Shown here in pieces: positions 9,548-23,473 of a stretch of DNA of 64,000 nt (its first letter is position 1; every line of letters begins with the position of its first letter). The notes below the pieces were generated by a model, which saw only the letters and a program-made list of their open reading frames with translations, was not told the DNA's origin and searched no databases. The translations under genes and the position numbers were made by a program. The stretch is taken from positions 372,001 through 436,000 of the forward strand of contig WGNU01000001.1 of assembly GCA_016124385.1 (NCBI GenBank). The letters are read 5' to 3'. This stretch comes from Alphaproteobacteria bacterium (GTDB taxonomy: Bacteria; Pseudomonadota; Alphaproteobacteria; Micropepsales; Micropepsaceae).

Positions 9548-10057
9548 ATGACGACGGTCCAACATAGGAAGAAAATATTAACCATGAGCCCGGCGGTGGC
9601 GGCGTTGGCCGCTGGCGGGGCCTTGGGTCGCGGCTACGCGGGCGACATCTCGCCGCGCGCGGCATGGGACATCCTTTTGGACAACGTCAAGGCCGTGTTG
9701 GTGGATGTCCGCACGACCGCGGAATGGGCGTATGTGGGGACGCCGGATCTGCGCGCATTGGGGCGCAAGCCGGTGTTCATCGAGTGGCAGAGCTTTCCGA
9801 CAATGGAAATCAACATTGCGTTTCGCGAGAGCCTCGGCGCGGAGTTAGCCGCGCGCGGTGTCGATCGCAGCACGCCGATTTTGATGCTGTGCCGCTCCGG
9901 CGCGCGTTCGCGCGCGGCCGCCGCAGAGATGACGGCAGCTGGGTATACGGCGGCCTACAACGTCGAGGGTGGCTTCGAAGGCGATCGCGATGCGGAGGGG
10001 CATCGCGGAACGTCGAACGGGTGGAAGGCTGAAGGCCTTCCCTGGGTCCAAAGCTAG
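9548..10057 (+). CDS. Rhodanese-like sulfurtransferase domain protein
   Basis: 169 residues. A single rhodanese domain covers roughly residues 33-169, with the motif VLVDVRTTAEWAYVGTPDL and the catalytic loop LCRSGARSR, whose cysteine would carry the persulfide. The N-terminal part (about 13-30, SPAVAALAAGGALGRGYAG) is weakly hydrophobic. The ATG at 9584 is an alternative start that would shorten it by 12 residues. Likely cytoplasmic sulfur transfer; no partner gene is adjacent. It lies just upstream of dnaA. Confidence 0.85.
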   Translation: MTTVQHRKKILTMSPAVAALAAGGALGRGYAGDISPRAAWDILLDNVKAVLVDVRTTAEWAYVGTPDLRALGRKPVFIEWQSFPTMEINIAFRESLGAELAARGVDRSTPILMLCRSGARSRAAAAEMTAAGYTAAYNVEGGFEGDRDAEGHRGTSNGWKAEGLPWVQS

Positions 10058-10171
10058 CGAGACGGAGCAGACGGCCTTTCTGATCCCTTAGGGGTCTATG
10101 GGTCATTGGGCTTCATCGTCTCACTGCGGCGCTCGCGACACTAATCTGAGCAAGAACGAAAAAGAGATGCG

Positions 10172-10187
10172 ACGGCCTTCGGGCCGT
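10172..10187. other. TTCG-tetraloop hairpin in the dnaA leader
   Basis: ACGGCC-TTCG-GGCCGT, a perfect 6-bp stem closed by a TTCG tetraloop, ending 2 bp before the GGAGGAGG ribosome site of dnaA. In the dnaA mRNA it would form a very stable stem next to the initiation region. Confidence 0.5.
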
Positions 10188-10203
10188 GCGGAGGAGGTTT
10201 TCT

Positions 10204-11634
10204 GTGAATCGGCATTTTATTGAGGGGAGGCGCGCGGAAATGGAAGGGCCGTACGACCAGAATGGCGGGCGGGATTGGGAAGCGGTCAAGGCGATCGTGC
10301 GCCAGGAGGTCGGCGAGCAGGCTTTTGTCCACTATCTCCGAGGTCTCGAGTTCGTCACGGGTAACGACGGGCGGGTGGTTTTGTCGGCCCCCACGAACTT
10401 CCATCGCTCGTATGTGCAAAAGACGTTCTTGCCCACGATCCTGCGCGCATATGCACTTGTCCGCACGCCCATTCCAGAAATCGATTTGATTGTCTCGGAT
10501 ACGCCTCGCACCGAAACACAGATCTCGGTGGCCGAACCCGGCGGCACGGGCGGTGAGATTTCTCCCGCTAGTGACGCGTGTGGATGGGACGGCGGTTTAG
10601 GTGGGCCGCTGACGCAAAGCTATCGCTTCGAGAATTTCGTCGTCGGCAAGGCGAACGAGTTCGCCTACACCGCTGCGCGGCGCGTGGCCGAGTCCGTAGA
10701 GGCGCTGTTTAATCCGCTGTTCCTCTACGGCGTGCCGGGCGTCGGAAAGACGCATCTGATGCACGCGATCGCGTGGGCGGTCCGCGCGCGCTTTCCGGAT
10801 CGTCGGGTTCTCTGCATGAGCGGCGAGAGGTTCTTGAACAGCTTCATTCAGGCGATCCGCTTTCGCGATACGCTCGCTTTCAAGGAACAGCTCCGTCAGG
10901 CCGACTTGCTGCTGATCGACGACATCCACGTGATCGGCGGCAAGGAATCCACGCAGGAAGAGTTCTTCCACACGTTTAACGCGCTGGTCGAGGCCGGCAA
11001 GCAGCTCGTCCTGACTGCGGACCGCGCACCGCTCGATCTCGACGGTATGGGAGAGCGGGTGAAGTCTCGCCTCGCATGGGGGCTGGTCGCAGAGATCCAC
11101 CCGGCCGACTATGAGCTGCGGCGGAACATTCTTCAGACCAAGGCGGAGGCGCTAGGAGCCCAGTTCCCGAGCGTCTCGGTGCCAGACAAAGTTCTCGATT
11201 TTCTCGCACAACGGATGGTGTCGAGCGTTCGCGCGCTCGAGGGCGGGCTGCGACGGATTATGGCAAACGCCGAGCTACGCAATGAGGAGGTGACGGTGGA
11301 TACCGCGATCAATACGCTTTCCGATCTCTTGCGGGCGAGCGATCGCAAGATCTCGATCGACGACATCCAAAAAAAAGTCGCCGACTTTTATAATGTTCGG
11401 GTGACGGACATGCTCTCGCCGCGACGAGCGCGCGTGATCGCAAGGCCCCGACAGGTGGCAATGTATCTTTCTCGCGAGCTGACGACGCGCTCGCTCCCCG
11501 AGATTGGAAGACGCTTCGGCGGGCGCGATCACACGACCGTACTTCACGCTGTTAAGAAGATAGATTCTCTACGCCACATTGATCACGATCTCAATGAAGA
11601 ACTGACGGTGCTGCACCGAATTATCGTCGGCTGA
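10204..11634 (+). CDS. dnaA: Chromosomal replication initiator DnaA
   Basis: AAA+ initiator that binds DnaA boxes and opens oriC. The domains are in normal order: N-terminal DnaB/DiaA-interacting domain (about 1-80), a short linker, the AAA+ core with Walker A GVPGVGKTH and Walker B LLLIDDIHVIGG, and the C-terminal DNA-binding domain with the signature FGGRDHTTVLHAVKKI. The GTG at 10204 is chosen because GGAGGAGG lies 6 bp upstream; the upstream GTG at 10186 overlaps that ribosome site and the ATG at 10240 is a weaker alternative. 476 residues from this start. Confidence 0.96.
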   Translation: MNRHFIEGRRAEMEGPYDQNGGRDWEAVKAIVRQEVGEQAFVHYLRGLEFVTGNDGRVVLSAPTNFHRSYVQKTFLPTILRAYALVRTPIPEIDLIVSDTPRTETQISVAEPGGTGGEISPASDACGWDGGLGGPLTQSYRFENFVVGKANEFAYTAARRVAESVEALFNPLFLYGVPGVGKTHLMHAIAWAVRARFPDRRVLCMSGERFLNSFIQAIRFRDTLAFKEQLRQADLLLIDDIHVIGGKESTQEEFFHTFNALVEAGKQLVLTADRAPLDLDGMGERVKSRLAWGLVAEIHPADYELRRNILQTKAEALGAQFPSVSVPDKVLDFLAQRMVSSVRALEGGLRRIMANAELRNEEVTVDTAINTLSDLLRASDRKISIDDIQKKVADFYNVRVTDMLSPRRARVIARPRQVAMYLSRELTTRSLPEIGRRFGGRDHTTVLHAVKKIDSLRHIDHDLNEELTVLHRIIVG

Positions 11635-11903
11635 TTTTACCTGCTGGAAAGCGAGGCGGCGGCGCTCTTGGCGGGCGTCGCTGCAACGCGGAATATACAC
11701 TGTAAAACTGGCTCTCGCTGCGCCCACCTGATAGAGTTTACGACCGTGTGCCGCAGCTTGATTCTGCTGCGCGCGCATGGGTTTTCAAGCGGGTATGAAG
11801 GCCAGCCGACGTGAGCCGGCCCCCGCCGTCTCAAGGTCTCTTTCGGCCGTTCTGGCCGGGCTTGACCGGGGCGTGCGAGGAAGTGGGCCGACGAAAGACG
11901 AGC

Positions 11904-13028
11904 ATGAGAATTACCGTCGAACGCAGCGCATTCTTGAAGTCGTTGAGCCATGTCCAGTCGGTGGTGGAGCGGCGCAACACCATCCCGATCCTGTCGAACG
12001 TGCTGATCGAAGCACAGAAGAACGAATTGTCGCTGGTGGCAACCGATCTCGACATCGAGATCGTCGAAACGCTTCCCGCGGACGTTGCGACGGCGGGCGT
12101 CACGACGCTACCCGCGCACACGCTGCATGACATTGTCCGCAAGCTTCCCGACGGTGCGCAAGTCCAGGTGGCGGCCGGCGGTGATGGCCGCTTTCAGCTG
12201 ACAGCGGGCCGCTCGCGCTTCGGTCTCGCCTCGCTGCCGAGGGAAGATTTCCCTGCTATGTCGGCGGGCGCGATGCCGCACAAGTTCCAGATCGCAGCGG
12301 GTGATCTGCGCCGGCTTATCGACAAGACGCGGTTCGCCATCTCGACGGAAGAAACGCGCTATTACCTCAATGGCGTCTACCTTCACGCCCACAAGGCGAA
12401 AGACGCGAAGCTTCTGCGCGCCGTCGCAACGGACGGGCATCGCTTGGCTCGCTTCGAGATTCCTCTTCCGGAGGAAGCGGCCTCGATCCCCGGCGTAATT
12501 ATTCCCCGCAAGGCGGTCGCGGAGCTTCGAAAGCTATTGGACGACGCGGAGGGTGAGATCGACGTCTCTCTCTCCGATACCAAGATCCGCTTCTCGTTCG
12601 GCAGCGTGATCCTGACATCGAAGCTGATCGACGGCACATTCCCAGACTATCAGCGCGTCATTCCGACGGGCAATGACCGTATCCTCGACGTGAACGCCGC
12701 AGACCTTGCCGAATCTGTCGATCGGGTCGCCACGATTTCCGCTGAGAAGACGCGCGCGGTGAAACTCAACATCGAGCCGCGCAAATTGACGCTCAGCGTC
12801 GTCAATCCGGATGCGGGCACGGCGACGGAGGAACTCGCCGTCGATTTTTCGTCCGAGCCGCTCGAAATTGGATTCAACGCGCGATACCTGCTCGACATCC
12901 TCGGTCAGCTTGACGGGAGCGAAGCGAAATTCCTGTTCGCCGATTCCGGGTCGCCGACCGTTATTCGGGATTCAGGAGAGGGCGCCGATCTATCGACGCT
13001 TTACGTCTTGATGCCCATGCGGGTCTAG
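11904..13028 (+). CDS. dnaN: DNA polymerase III beta subunit (sliding clamp)
   Basis: 374-residue clamp whose dimer encircles DNA and tethers Pol III and other partners. It starts MRITVERSAFLKSL and ends LYVLMPMRV, the canonical ends, with the three-fold repeated clamp domain between them (for example RNTIPILSNVLIEA and ATDGHRLARFEIP). The ATG at 11904 is used because the in-frame extension upstream is Pro/Arg-rich and not clamp-like. It follows dnaA by 269 bp of non-coding DNA and precedes recF by 30 bp, the normal origin-region order. Confidence 0.97.
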   Translation: MRITVERSAFLKSLSHVQSVVERRNTIPILSNVLIEAQKNELSLVATDLDIEIVETLPADVATAGVTTLPAHTLHDIVRKLPDGAQVQVAAGGDGRFQLTAGRSRFGLASLPREDFPAMSAGAMPHKFQIAAGDLRRLIDKTRFAISTEETRYYLNGVYLHAHKAKDAKLLRAVATDGHRLARFEIPLPEEAASIPGVIIPRKAVAELRKLLDDAEGEIDVSLSDTKIRFSFGSVILTSKLIDGTFPDYQRVIPTGNDRILDVNAADLAESVDRVATISAEKTRAVKLNIEPRKLTLSVVNPDAGTATEELAVDFSSEPLEIGFNARYLLDILGQLDGSEAKFLFADSGSPTVIRDSGEGADLSTLYVLMPMRV

Positions 13029-13058
13029 CGGTCGCGTGCGGCAAGAGGGACGTTGAGC

Positions 13059-17898
<4,840 letters not shown>

Positions 17899-18042
17899 GA
17901 CTTGCGATCAAGGCTCGGGTGGACATCGCCGGGAGGCAACGTAGGCCGATTTTTCACCGTTCTCATGCTCATGTCGCAAGCCTCTTAAGACAGCATTAAC
18001 GCTGACGGTTGGAGGTTGACCGACCCGAAGGGTCTCACAGCG

Positions 18043-20145
18043 ATGCCGCCGCAGAAACGAGGAAAACAGAGCGTTCGCAAGGGTCCGCGCCGGCCGGCCG
18101 CGAAAGGGGCCGCGCGCCCCGCCCGCCGCCGATCGGCGGTAAGGCGACGCCGACGCCAGCAGCACGCATGGCTAGGGCCAATCCTCAACGGCGCCGGCAT
18201 CGCAGTCGCGGTGTCGGTAGTCACCTTCGTCTTCGGGATCGGCATGATGGCGGCCGGCCTGCCGTCTTCCGATGAGTATCTGTCCGTCAAGGGTACGCCG
18301 AGCGTTTCGATCGTCGATGCGACTGGTCGATTGATCGCCCGGCGCGGCGTCGGCCAGGGTGAATGGGTTCCTTTGAGCGCCCTGCCACCCGCAATGCCGA
18401 AGGCCGTGATCGCGATTGAGGACCGCCGCTTCTACGACCACTGGGGCGTCGACCCGATTGCCGTCGCACGTGCGCTTGCGGTGAACCTTGGCGCCGGCCG
18501 CGTGGTGCAGGGCGGCTCCACGATCACACAGCAATTGGCGAAGAATCTCTTCCTCGAGAGCGATCGCACGTTCTGGCGCAAGGGCCAGGAAATGCTGCTC
18601 GCGATCTATCTAGAAATGCGCTTCTCGAAAGATGAGATCCTCGCGATGTATCTCAACCGCGCCTATTTCGGCGCGGGCGCGTTCGGCATCGACGCGGCGG
18701 CACGCCGCTACTTCGCAAAGCCCGCATCGGATTTGACGCTCTCCGAGGCGGCGATCCTCGCTGGCTTGCTGAAGGCCCCGTCACGCTTTGCCCCGACGCG
18801 TGATTTCGAGGCAGCAGAAGCGCGCGGCAAAGTCGTCCTCGCCGCGATGCAGGAGGTCGGAGCGATTTCCGCCGAGGAAGAAGCGCGTGCGCTCGCCACG
18901 CGGCCGAAACTAGCTCGCGCGCTCGGCAGCGACGAGGCGATGTATTTCGTCGATTGGGTGATGGATGAGATCCCCGATCACATCGGCGGCCTCAACCAGG
19001 ACATTCGCGTCGAGACGACGCTCAATCTCGATCTGCAGCGCGCGGCGGAGCGCGCGGTTGCGGCGATGATCGACAAACACGCGTTCACGAAGAATGTCAG
19101 CGAAGCGGGCCTCATCGCGCTCGAGAATGACGGGGCCGTGGTCGCGATGGTCGGCGGTCGCTCCTATACGATTTCGCAGTTCAATCACGCAACGCAAGCA
19201 CGGCGGCAGCCGGGATCGGCCTTCAAACCGTTCGTCTACTTGACTGCGATCGAGAACGGCCGCACGCCGCGCTCGATTGTTCTGGATTCGCCGCTCGTTG
19301 TAAGCGGTTGGAACCCGTCGAATTTCGACGACGAGTACGAGGGCGAGGTGACCTTCACGCGCGCCCTTTCGGCCTCGCTCAATACGGCGGCGGTGAGGGT
19401 GTTGATGGATCAGGGGCCACGGCAAGTCGCGGCCATGGCGCGGCGTCTCGGCATCGCGTCGGATCTGCGCACGAATGCGACGCTAGCTCTCGGGACGTCG
19501 GAAGTGACCTTGAGCGAATTGACGAGCGCCTATCTGCCTTTCGCAAATGGCGGCCACGTCGCCGCGCCGCATGCCATCAAGCGCATCCTCACATCGAGCG
19601 GCCGCATCCTCTATGAGCATCCGGCCGGAGAAGGGTCGCTCGTCATTTCGCCGCGGTCCGCGGCGGCCATGAACGAGATGCTGTTCGAGACGACGCGGAC
19701 CGGCACAGCGCGCGGTGCGCGATTGCCGGACCGCGATGTCGCCGGCAAGACCGGCACTTCGCAGAACTTCCGCGATGCCTGGTTCGTCGGCTACACGAAC
19801 GGGATCGCCACGGGCGTGTGGGTCGGAAACGACGACAACGCGGCGATGAAAAATGTGACAGGCGGCTCGCTTCCGGTGGAAGCGTGGCGTGACTTCATGG
19901 AAACCGCCTCGCGCACCTACGAGCCGCGCCCATTGGCGGGCGTGTCGGATCGCGACCCGACGCCGGGATTCGAGATTTCGGCCGAGTCAGGCGTGACGAT
20001 GGTGCAGGGCGAGAGCGATGAAGACGCCAACGCGTTCGATGAGATGTTCGAGCGGCTCTTTGGGCCGGGTGAGCCGCCGAGCGTGACGGGCGCCGTCGCG
20101 GTGCAAGGCCATGCTCCGCGTACCGGGCCGCCCGGCAAGCACTAG
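18043..20145 (+). CDS. Penicillin-binding protein 1A-type transglycosylase/transpeptidase
   Basis: Bifunctional class A PBP, about 700 residues, polymerising and cross-linking peptidoglycan. A very basic cytoplasmic tail (RRRSAVRRRRRQQ) precedes one membrane anchor (GIAVAVSVVTFVFGIGMMAAGL). The GT51 domain shows EDRRFYDHWGVD with the catalytic Glu and GGSTITQQLAKNLFL. The transpeptidase domain shows PGSAFKPF (nucleophile Ser), SASLN and KTGTSQ. The ATG at 18043 is preferred; a TTG at 18016 directly abuts a GGAGG and has no spacer. Its length and order of motifs also fit a PbpC/PBP2D-like 1A variant. Confidence 0.94.
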   Translation: MPPQKRGKQSVRKGPRRPAAKGAARPARRRSAVRRRRRQQHAWLGPILNGAGIAVAVSVVTFVFGIGMMAAGLPSSDEYLSVKGTPSVSIVDATGRLIARRGVGQGEWVPLSALPPAMPKAVIAIEDRRFYDHWGVDPIAVARALAVNLGAGRVVQGGSTITQQLAKNLFLESDRTFWRKGQEMLLAIYLEMRFSKDEILAMYLNRAYFGAGAFGIDAAARRYFAKPASDLTLSEAAILAGLLKAPSRFAPTRDFEAAEARGKVVLAAMQEVGAISAEEEARALATRPKLARALGSDEAMYFVDWVMDEIPDHIGGLNQDIRVETTLNLDLQRAAERAVAAMIDKHAFTKNVSEAGLIALENDGAVVAMVGGRSYTISQFNHATQARRQPGSAFKPFVYLTAIENGRTPRSIVLDSPLVVSGWNPSNFDDEYEGEVTFTRALSASLNTAAVRVLMDQGPRQVAAMARRLGIASDLRTNATLALGTSEVTLSELTSAYLPFANGGHVAAPHAIKRILTSSGRILYEHPAGEGSLVISPRSAAAMNEMLFETTRTGTARGARLPDRDVAGKTGTSQNFRDAWFVGYTNGIATGVWVGNDDNAAMKNVTGGSLPVEAWRDFMETASRTYEPRPLAGVSDRDPTPGFEISAESGVTMVQGESDEDANAFDEMFERLFGPGEPPSVTGAVAVQGHAPRTGPPGKH

Positions 20146-20897
20146 CTCGCGGCGCCGTTTCGCCCCTCGGGGCCAGGGCCATAACGGTGAAGGATCGACC
20201 CGTTCTCCCGCAGCCAATCCTGGGCCCGATTGGGGTCGCTGACGAGCAGCTTCACCAATCGCCAGAATCGGGAAGAGTGGTTCATCTCTTTGAGATGAGC
20301 AACCTCGTGCGCCGCGACATAGTCGAGCACGAAGGGCGGCGCGAGAATGAGGCGCCAGGAAAAGGAGAGAGTCCCGGTCGAGGAGCAGGAACCCCACCGG
20401 CTCGAAGAATCGCGCACGTGGATCCGCTTGGGTTTGACGGCGAGGGCCGTCGCGAATACGTCCGTGCGCTGCACGAACTCGCGCCGCGCCATCTTCTTCA
20501 GCCATTCCTCAAGACGTCGCGGCGCATGCTCCAGCTTGCCGGCGACGCGGATCGTCGACCGCTGTGCCTCGGCGTCGACCCAAACGACGCCGCGCGCGCC
20601 GGGAGCATGCCGGATCTGATGGTCTCGCCCGCGAAAGGGCACGGTTGCGCCGGGCTCGATTGGCATCAGTGGAGGAACGCGTGACAGCCGCTCGGCAATC
20701 CAAGCGCGTTCCGAACGCGCGAAGTCGATTGCCTTCGGCATAGACCGGACAGACGGTGCAACGACGGCGACTTCACCGGTTGACGGGTGAACTTTCACGA
20801 TGAGGCGTCGCGCGCGCGGATTGACCCGCACGTTCAGGCGCACAGGTTCTCCGCCGATCCGAAGAAGCTCTTGATGCGTTGAACGTTTCACGATCAC
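20142..20897 (-). CDS. YgjP-like (DUF45) metallopeptidase
   Basis: 251 residues. The C-terminal half carries a zincin active site, YVAAHEVAHLKEMNHSSRFW, with the HExxH motif followed by the third His ligand, preceded by the family motif RDSSSRWGSCSS. This is the YgjP/SprT-related M48-like family, soluble and cytoplasmic, physiological substrate unknown. The start codon is GTG. Its stop interlocks with the PBP stop over CTAG. Confidence 0.9.
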   Translation of the reverse strand: MIVKRSTHQELLRIGGEPVRLNVRVNPRARRLIVKVHPSTGEVAVVAPSVRSMPKAIDFARSERAWIAERLSRVPPLMPIEPGATVPFRGRDHQIRHAPGARGVVWVDAEAQRSTIRVAGKLEHAPRRLEEWLKKMARREFVQRTDVFATALAVKPKRIHVRDSSSRWGSCSSTGTLSFSWRLILAPPFVLDYVAAHEVAHLKEMNHSSRFWRLVKLLVSDPNRAQDWLRENGSILHRYGPGPEGRNGAAS

Positions 20898-21355
20898 TCC
20901 ACCTTAAAAGGACGCTGCGGGTGCAGCTACCCTGATCCTTTTGTCGCTCCCTCACGCTCGGCAACGACGGGACCTAGGCAGGCGCACGGTTCGGCCGCGA
21001 CTAGATCCCGCTCGAAGGCCTCGGACCGGCGTAAAAAGGCACCGTGAACCTTGGCGTTTAGGAGGGTCGGATAGGGTTGCAATCAGCCCGAAAGGGAACC
21101 TCTGCGCCCCCAGCCGCTGTTAGTTCAGCACGCCTGATGGCGGTGGTGAAGTGTTCATTTGCAGTGCCGAACAAGAATGTGATTAAACAACCAGGGGATG
21201 CAGAACAAGGGGGGGGGACGCGACTCAAGCGTTTGTCACCAATATCGACGCGATTGGAAAAGTGAAGTGATATCAAATAGATGGTCGAATGAAGTGGCCA
21301 TCTTCGATGACAGCAACCCTGAGATGTGGGAGCGACACGTAAGGCGTGCAGGAGC
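20898..21355. other. 458-bp non-coding gap
   Basis: I see no credible gene, RNA or terminator on either strand. It holds a G9 run at 21209-21217 and short frames with no protein signal. It should contain the promoter of the metallopeptidase (minus strand). Confidence 0.5.
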
Positions 21356-22666
21356 TTACAGATTCGACCTTATGAAATCGCGGACTCGGGGCTGGATTTC
21401 TGTCCGCCACCGCTTGCCGTTGAAGACTCCGTAATGGCCGACATCGGCTTGGATGTAGTCGAACTGTTTGTCTGCGGGGATGTTGACGCAGAGGTCGTGA
21501 GCGGCCTGCGTCTGCCCGATCCCGGAGATGTCATCATTCTCGCCTTCGACCGTCATGAGCGCCGTATCGCGGATAGCCTCCGGACGCACAAGGCGGCCCC
21601 GGTGATGGAACTGTCCGAGTGGCAGAAGGTGGCGCTGGAAAACGCGGTCGATGGTCTGCAGGTAGAACTCGGCCGTGATGTCCATGACCGCGAGATACTC
21701 GTCGTAGAACTCGCGATGCTTCTGCGCGTTGTCGCCATCACCCTTGATGAGGTTGCGGAAATAATCGTGATGCGCGTTGACGTGCCGATCGCGGTTCATC
21801 GAGATGAAGCTCGTGAGCTGCAGGAAGCCGGGATAGACGTTCCGCATCGCGCCCGGATGAGGGAAGGGAACAGTCGTGATCATGTTCCCTTCGAACCACG
21901 AATAGGGCCTCTCGGCCGAGAGCTTGTTGGGAACGGTCGGGCTGCGCCGCGTGTCGATCGGGCTCCCCATGATGATCATCGATCGCGGCGTCGCCGGATC
22001 TCCATCTTCCGCCATTAGCGCTGTCGTGCAAAGGACGGCCGGCCCAGGCTGGCAGACTGCCATGATGTGGGTGCCAGGGCCGATCTCCCGCAGCATCATC
22101 TGCAGCGCCGAGATACAGTCATCCAGATCGAACCGGCCCGCAGAGAGCGGCACCTCGCGCGCGTTTCGCCAATCGGTGATGTAGACGTCGTGTTCGGGAA
22201 GCATCGCCTCTACGGTGCCGCGCAGCAGCGTCGCAAAGTGTCCCGAGAGCGGCGATACGATCAGAACTTTCGGATGCGGAGCGCGCGGATGAAGCTTCTC
22301 AAACAGTCCCTCTGGCTTTGAGAAATGCAGGAGGTCGCAGAAGGGATGCGTCCACACGATCTTCTCAGTGATCGGAACCGGCTCGCCATTGATCATGGTC
22401 TTCGGCAAACCAAATGCGGGCTTCGCGTATCGCCGGGTGGTCGCCTCAAAGACGTCGCATGCCGCAGCGATGGAACGTCCCGCAAGCGTGTATGTCCACG
22501 GATTGAGAGGGCTGCGGAAGAAAAGACTGCCCGCGTCCGCAACCGCGCGGAAGGGTCGAACGCCGGCGTGGTGCATCTCGTAAGCATGATAGAGCAAGCT
22601 TGAGATAATCCCGGGGCCTTGCGACGTCGGTTCAGAGGCGACCCAGGAGTGCTGTTGGATAACCAA
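21356..22666 (-). CDS. phaZ: Intracellular polyhydroxyalkanoate depolymerase
   Basis: Alpha/beta hydrolase that mobilises stored PHA/PHB granules. The lipase-like box uses cysteine, AVCQPGPAVL, as expected for intracellular PhaZ enzymes. Other family marks are LIVSPLSGHFATLLRGTVE, VYITDWRNAREVPL and the C-terminal histidine segment VGHYGVFNGKRW. The conserved family N-terminus corresponds to LYHAYEMHHAG, so a TTG at 22597 is an alternative start; the TTG at 22666 is kept because AAAGGA lies 8 bp upstream. Monocistronic; no phaC or phasin nearby. Confidence 0.92.
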   Translation of the reverse strand: MVIQQHSWVASEPTSQGPGIISSLLYHAYEMHHAGVRPFRAVADAGSLFFRSPLNPWTYTLAGRSIAAACDVFEATTRRYAKPAFGLPKTMINGEPVPITEKIVWTHPFCDLLHFSKPEGLFEKLHPRAPHPKVLIVSPLSGHFATLLRGTVEAMLPEHDVYITDWRNAREVPLSAGRFDLDDCISALQMMLREIGPGTHIMAVCQPGPAVLCTTALMAEDGDPATPRSMIIMGSPIDTRRSPTVPNKLSAERPYSWFEGNMITTVPFPHPGAMRNVYPGFLQLTSFISMNRDRHVNAHHDYFRNLIKGDGDNAQKHREFYDEYLAVMDITAEFYLQTIDRVFQRHLLPLGQFHHRGRLVRPEAIRDTALMTVEGENDDISGIGQTQAAHDLCVNIPADKQFDYIQADVGHYGVFNGKRWRTEIQPRVRDFIRSNL

Positions 22667-22877
22667 TACGCGGGTCCTTTGTTGCGGCTTCTGCTGCAGT
22701 GCACAAGGCTGCTATGGTTATGACAAAAACGCAACAACCATCAGCGCCTAGGGTTTATTGCTTCTAATTTGTGGCGCGGACGCCATGTTCGGTTCCGGTT
22801 CACGGACGCTGTGGCACGCGATACAAAGGCCGCAGGAAGAGAGGCGGCGAGCACAAATTGACCCAGGGGAAACGGAA

Positions 22878-23453
22878 ATGAGGCGGCGGGGGCCAATTCT
22901 GCGACTTTGTGGACGGATTACAGCGTTTTGCCTGGCGTTAGGGCTCGTTGTACCGGCGGCCGCGCAAATCGTTCTGCCGGACAAGCCGATCGTCGAGGCC
23001 ACGCGCAACAACAACGTCGAAGGGATTGCCGCCGCGCTCATTGGCGGCGCCTCTCCACAGACGCGCTCGGCCGATGGAACGCCGCTGCTGGTGATGGCAG
23101 CCCGCGAACGATATGCGGAGGCGCTCGCAACGCTTCTGGAGCACGGTGCGCGCCCAGACGACCGCGCGCCCGACGACACCACGCCGCTGACAATCGCTGC
23201 CGAACTCGGCGACTTGCGTATGGTCAACGATCTCATCGCGCACGGCGCGGATCTCGACCGAACAGGGCGCCTCGGTGAAACAGCTCTCATCAAGGCGGCG
23301 CGCGCCGACCGGTTCAACATCGTAAAGGCGCTTCTCGCAGCCGGTGCTGATCGGGACGCTACCGACGCGACCGGCCGCACGGCCGCCGATGTCGCATTAG
23401 AGCGCGGGCACCGCCGCATCGTTGATCTCATCAACGCGTCGCCGGCACCTTAG
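22878..23453 (+). CDS. Exported ankyrin-repeat protein
   Basis: 191 residues. A signal peptide (ILRLCGRITAFCLALGLVVPAAAQ) is followed by about four ankyrin repeats, recognisable by repeated motifs such as DGTPLLVMAARERYAEALATL, DTTPLTIAAELGDLRMVNDLI and GETALIKAARADRFNIVKALL, each ending in a GA(R/D) turn. It would form a periplasmic protein-binding scaffold. The ATG at 22878 is used, with GGGGA upstream. It lies 20 bp before regB and is probably in the same transcript, an unusual partner for that system. Confidence 0.88.
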   Translation: MRRRGPILRLCGRITAFCLALGLVVPAAAQIVLPDKPIVEATRNNNVEGIAAALIGGASPQTRSADGTPLLVMAARERYAEALATLLEHGARPDDRAPDDTTPLTIAAELGDLRMVNDLIAHGADLDRTGRLGETALIKAARADRFNIVKALLAAGADRDATDATGRTAADVALERGHRRIVDLINASPAP

Positions 23454-23473
23454 AGCGCCACCGTCCAAGTTCC

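Noticed and set aside
21201-21217. CAGAACAAGG plus G-run, repeated at 60260-60274
   Set aside because: Shared length is about 15 bp and mostly a G-run; no larger repeat around either copy.
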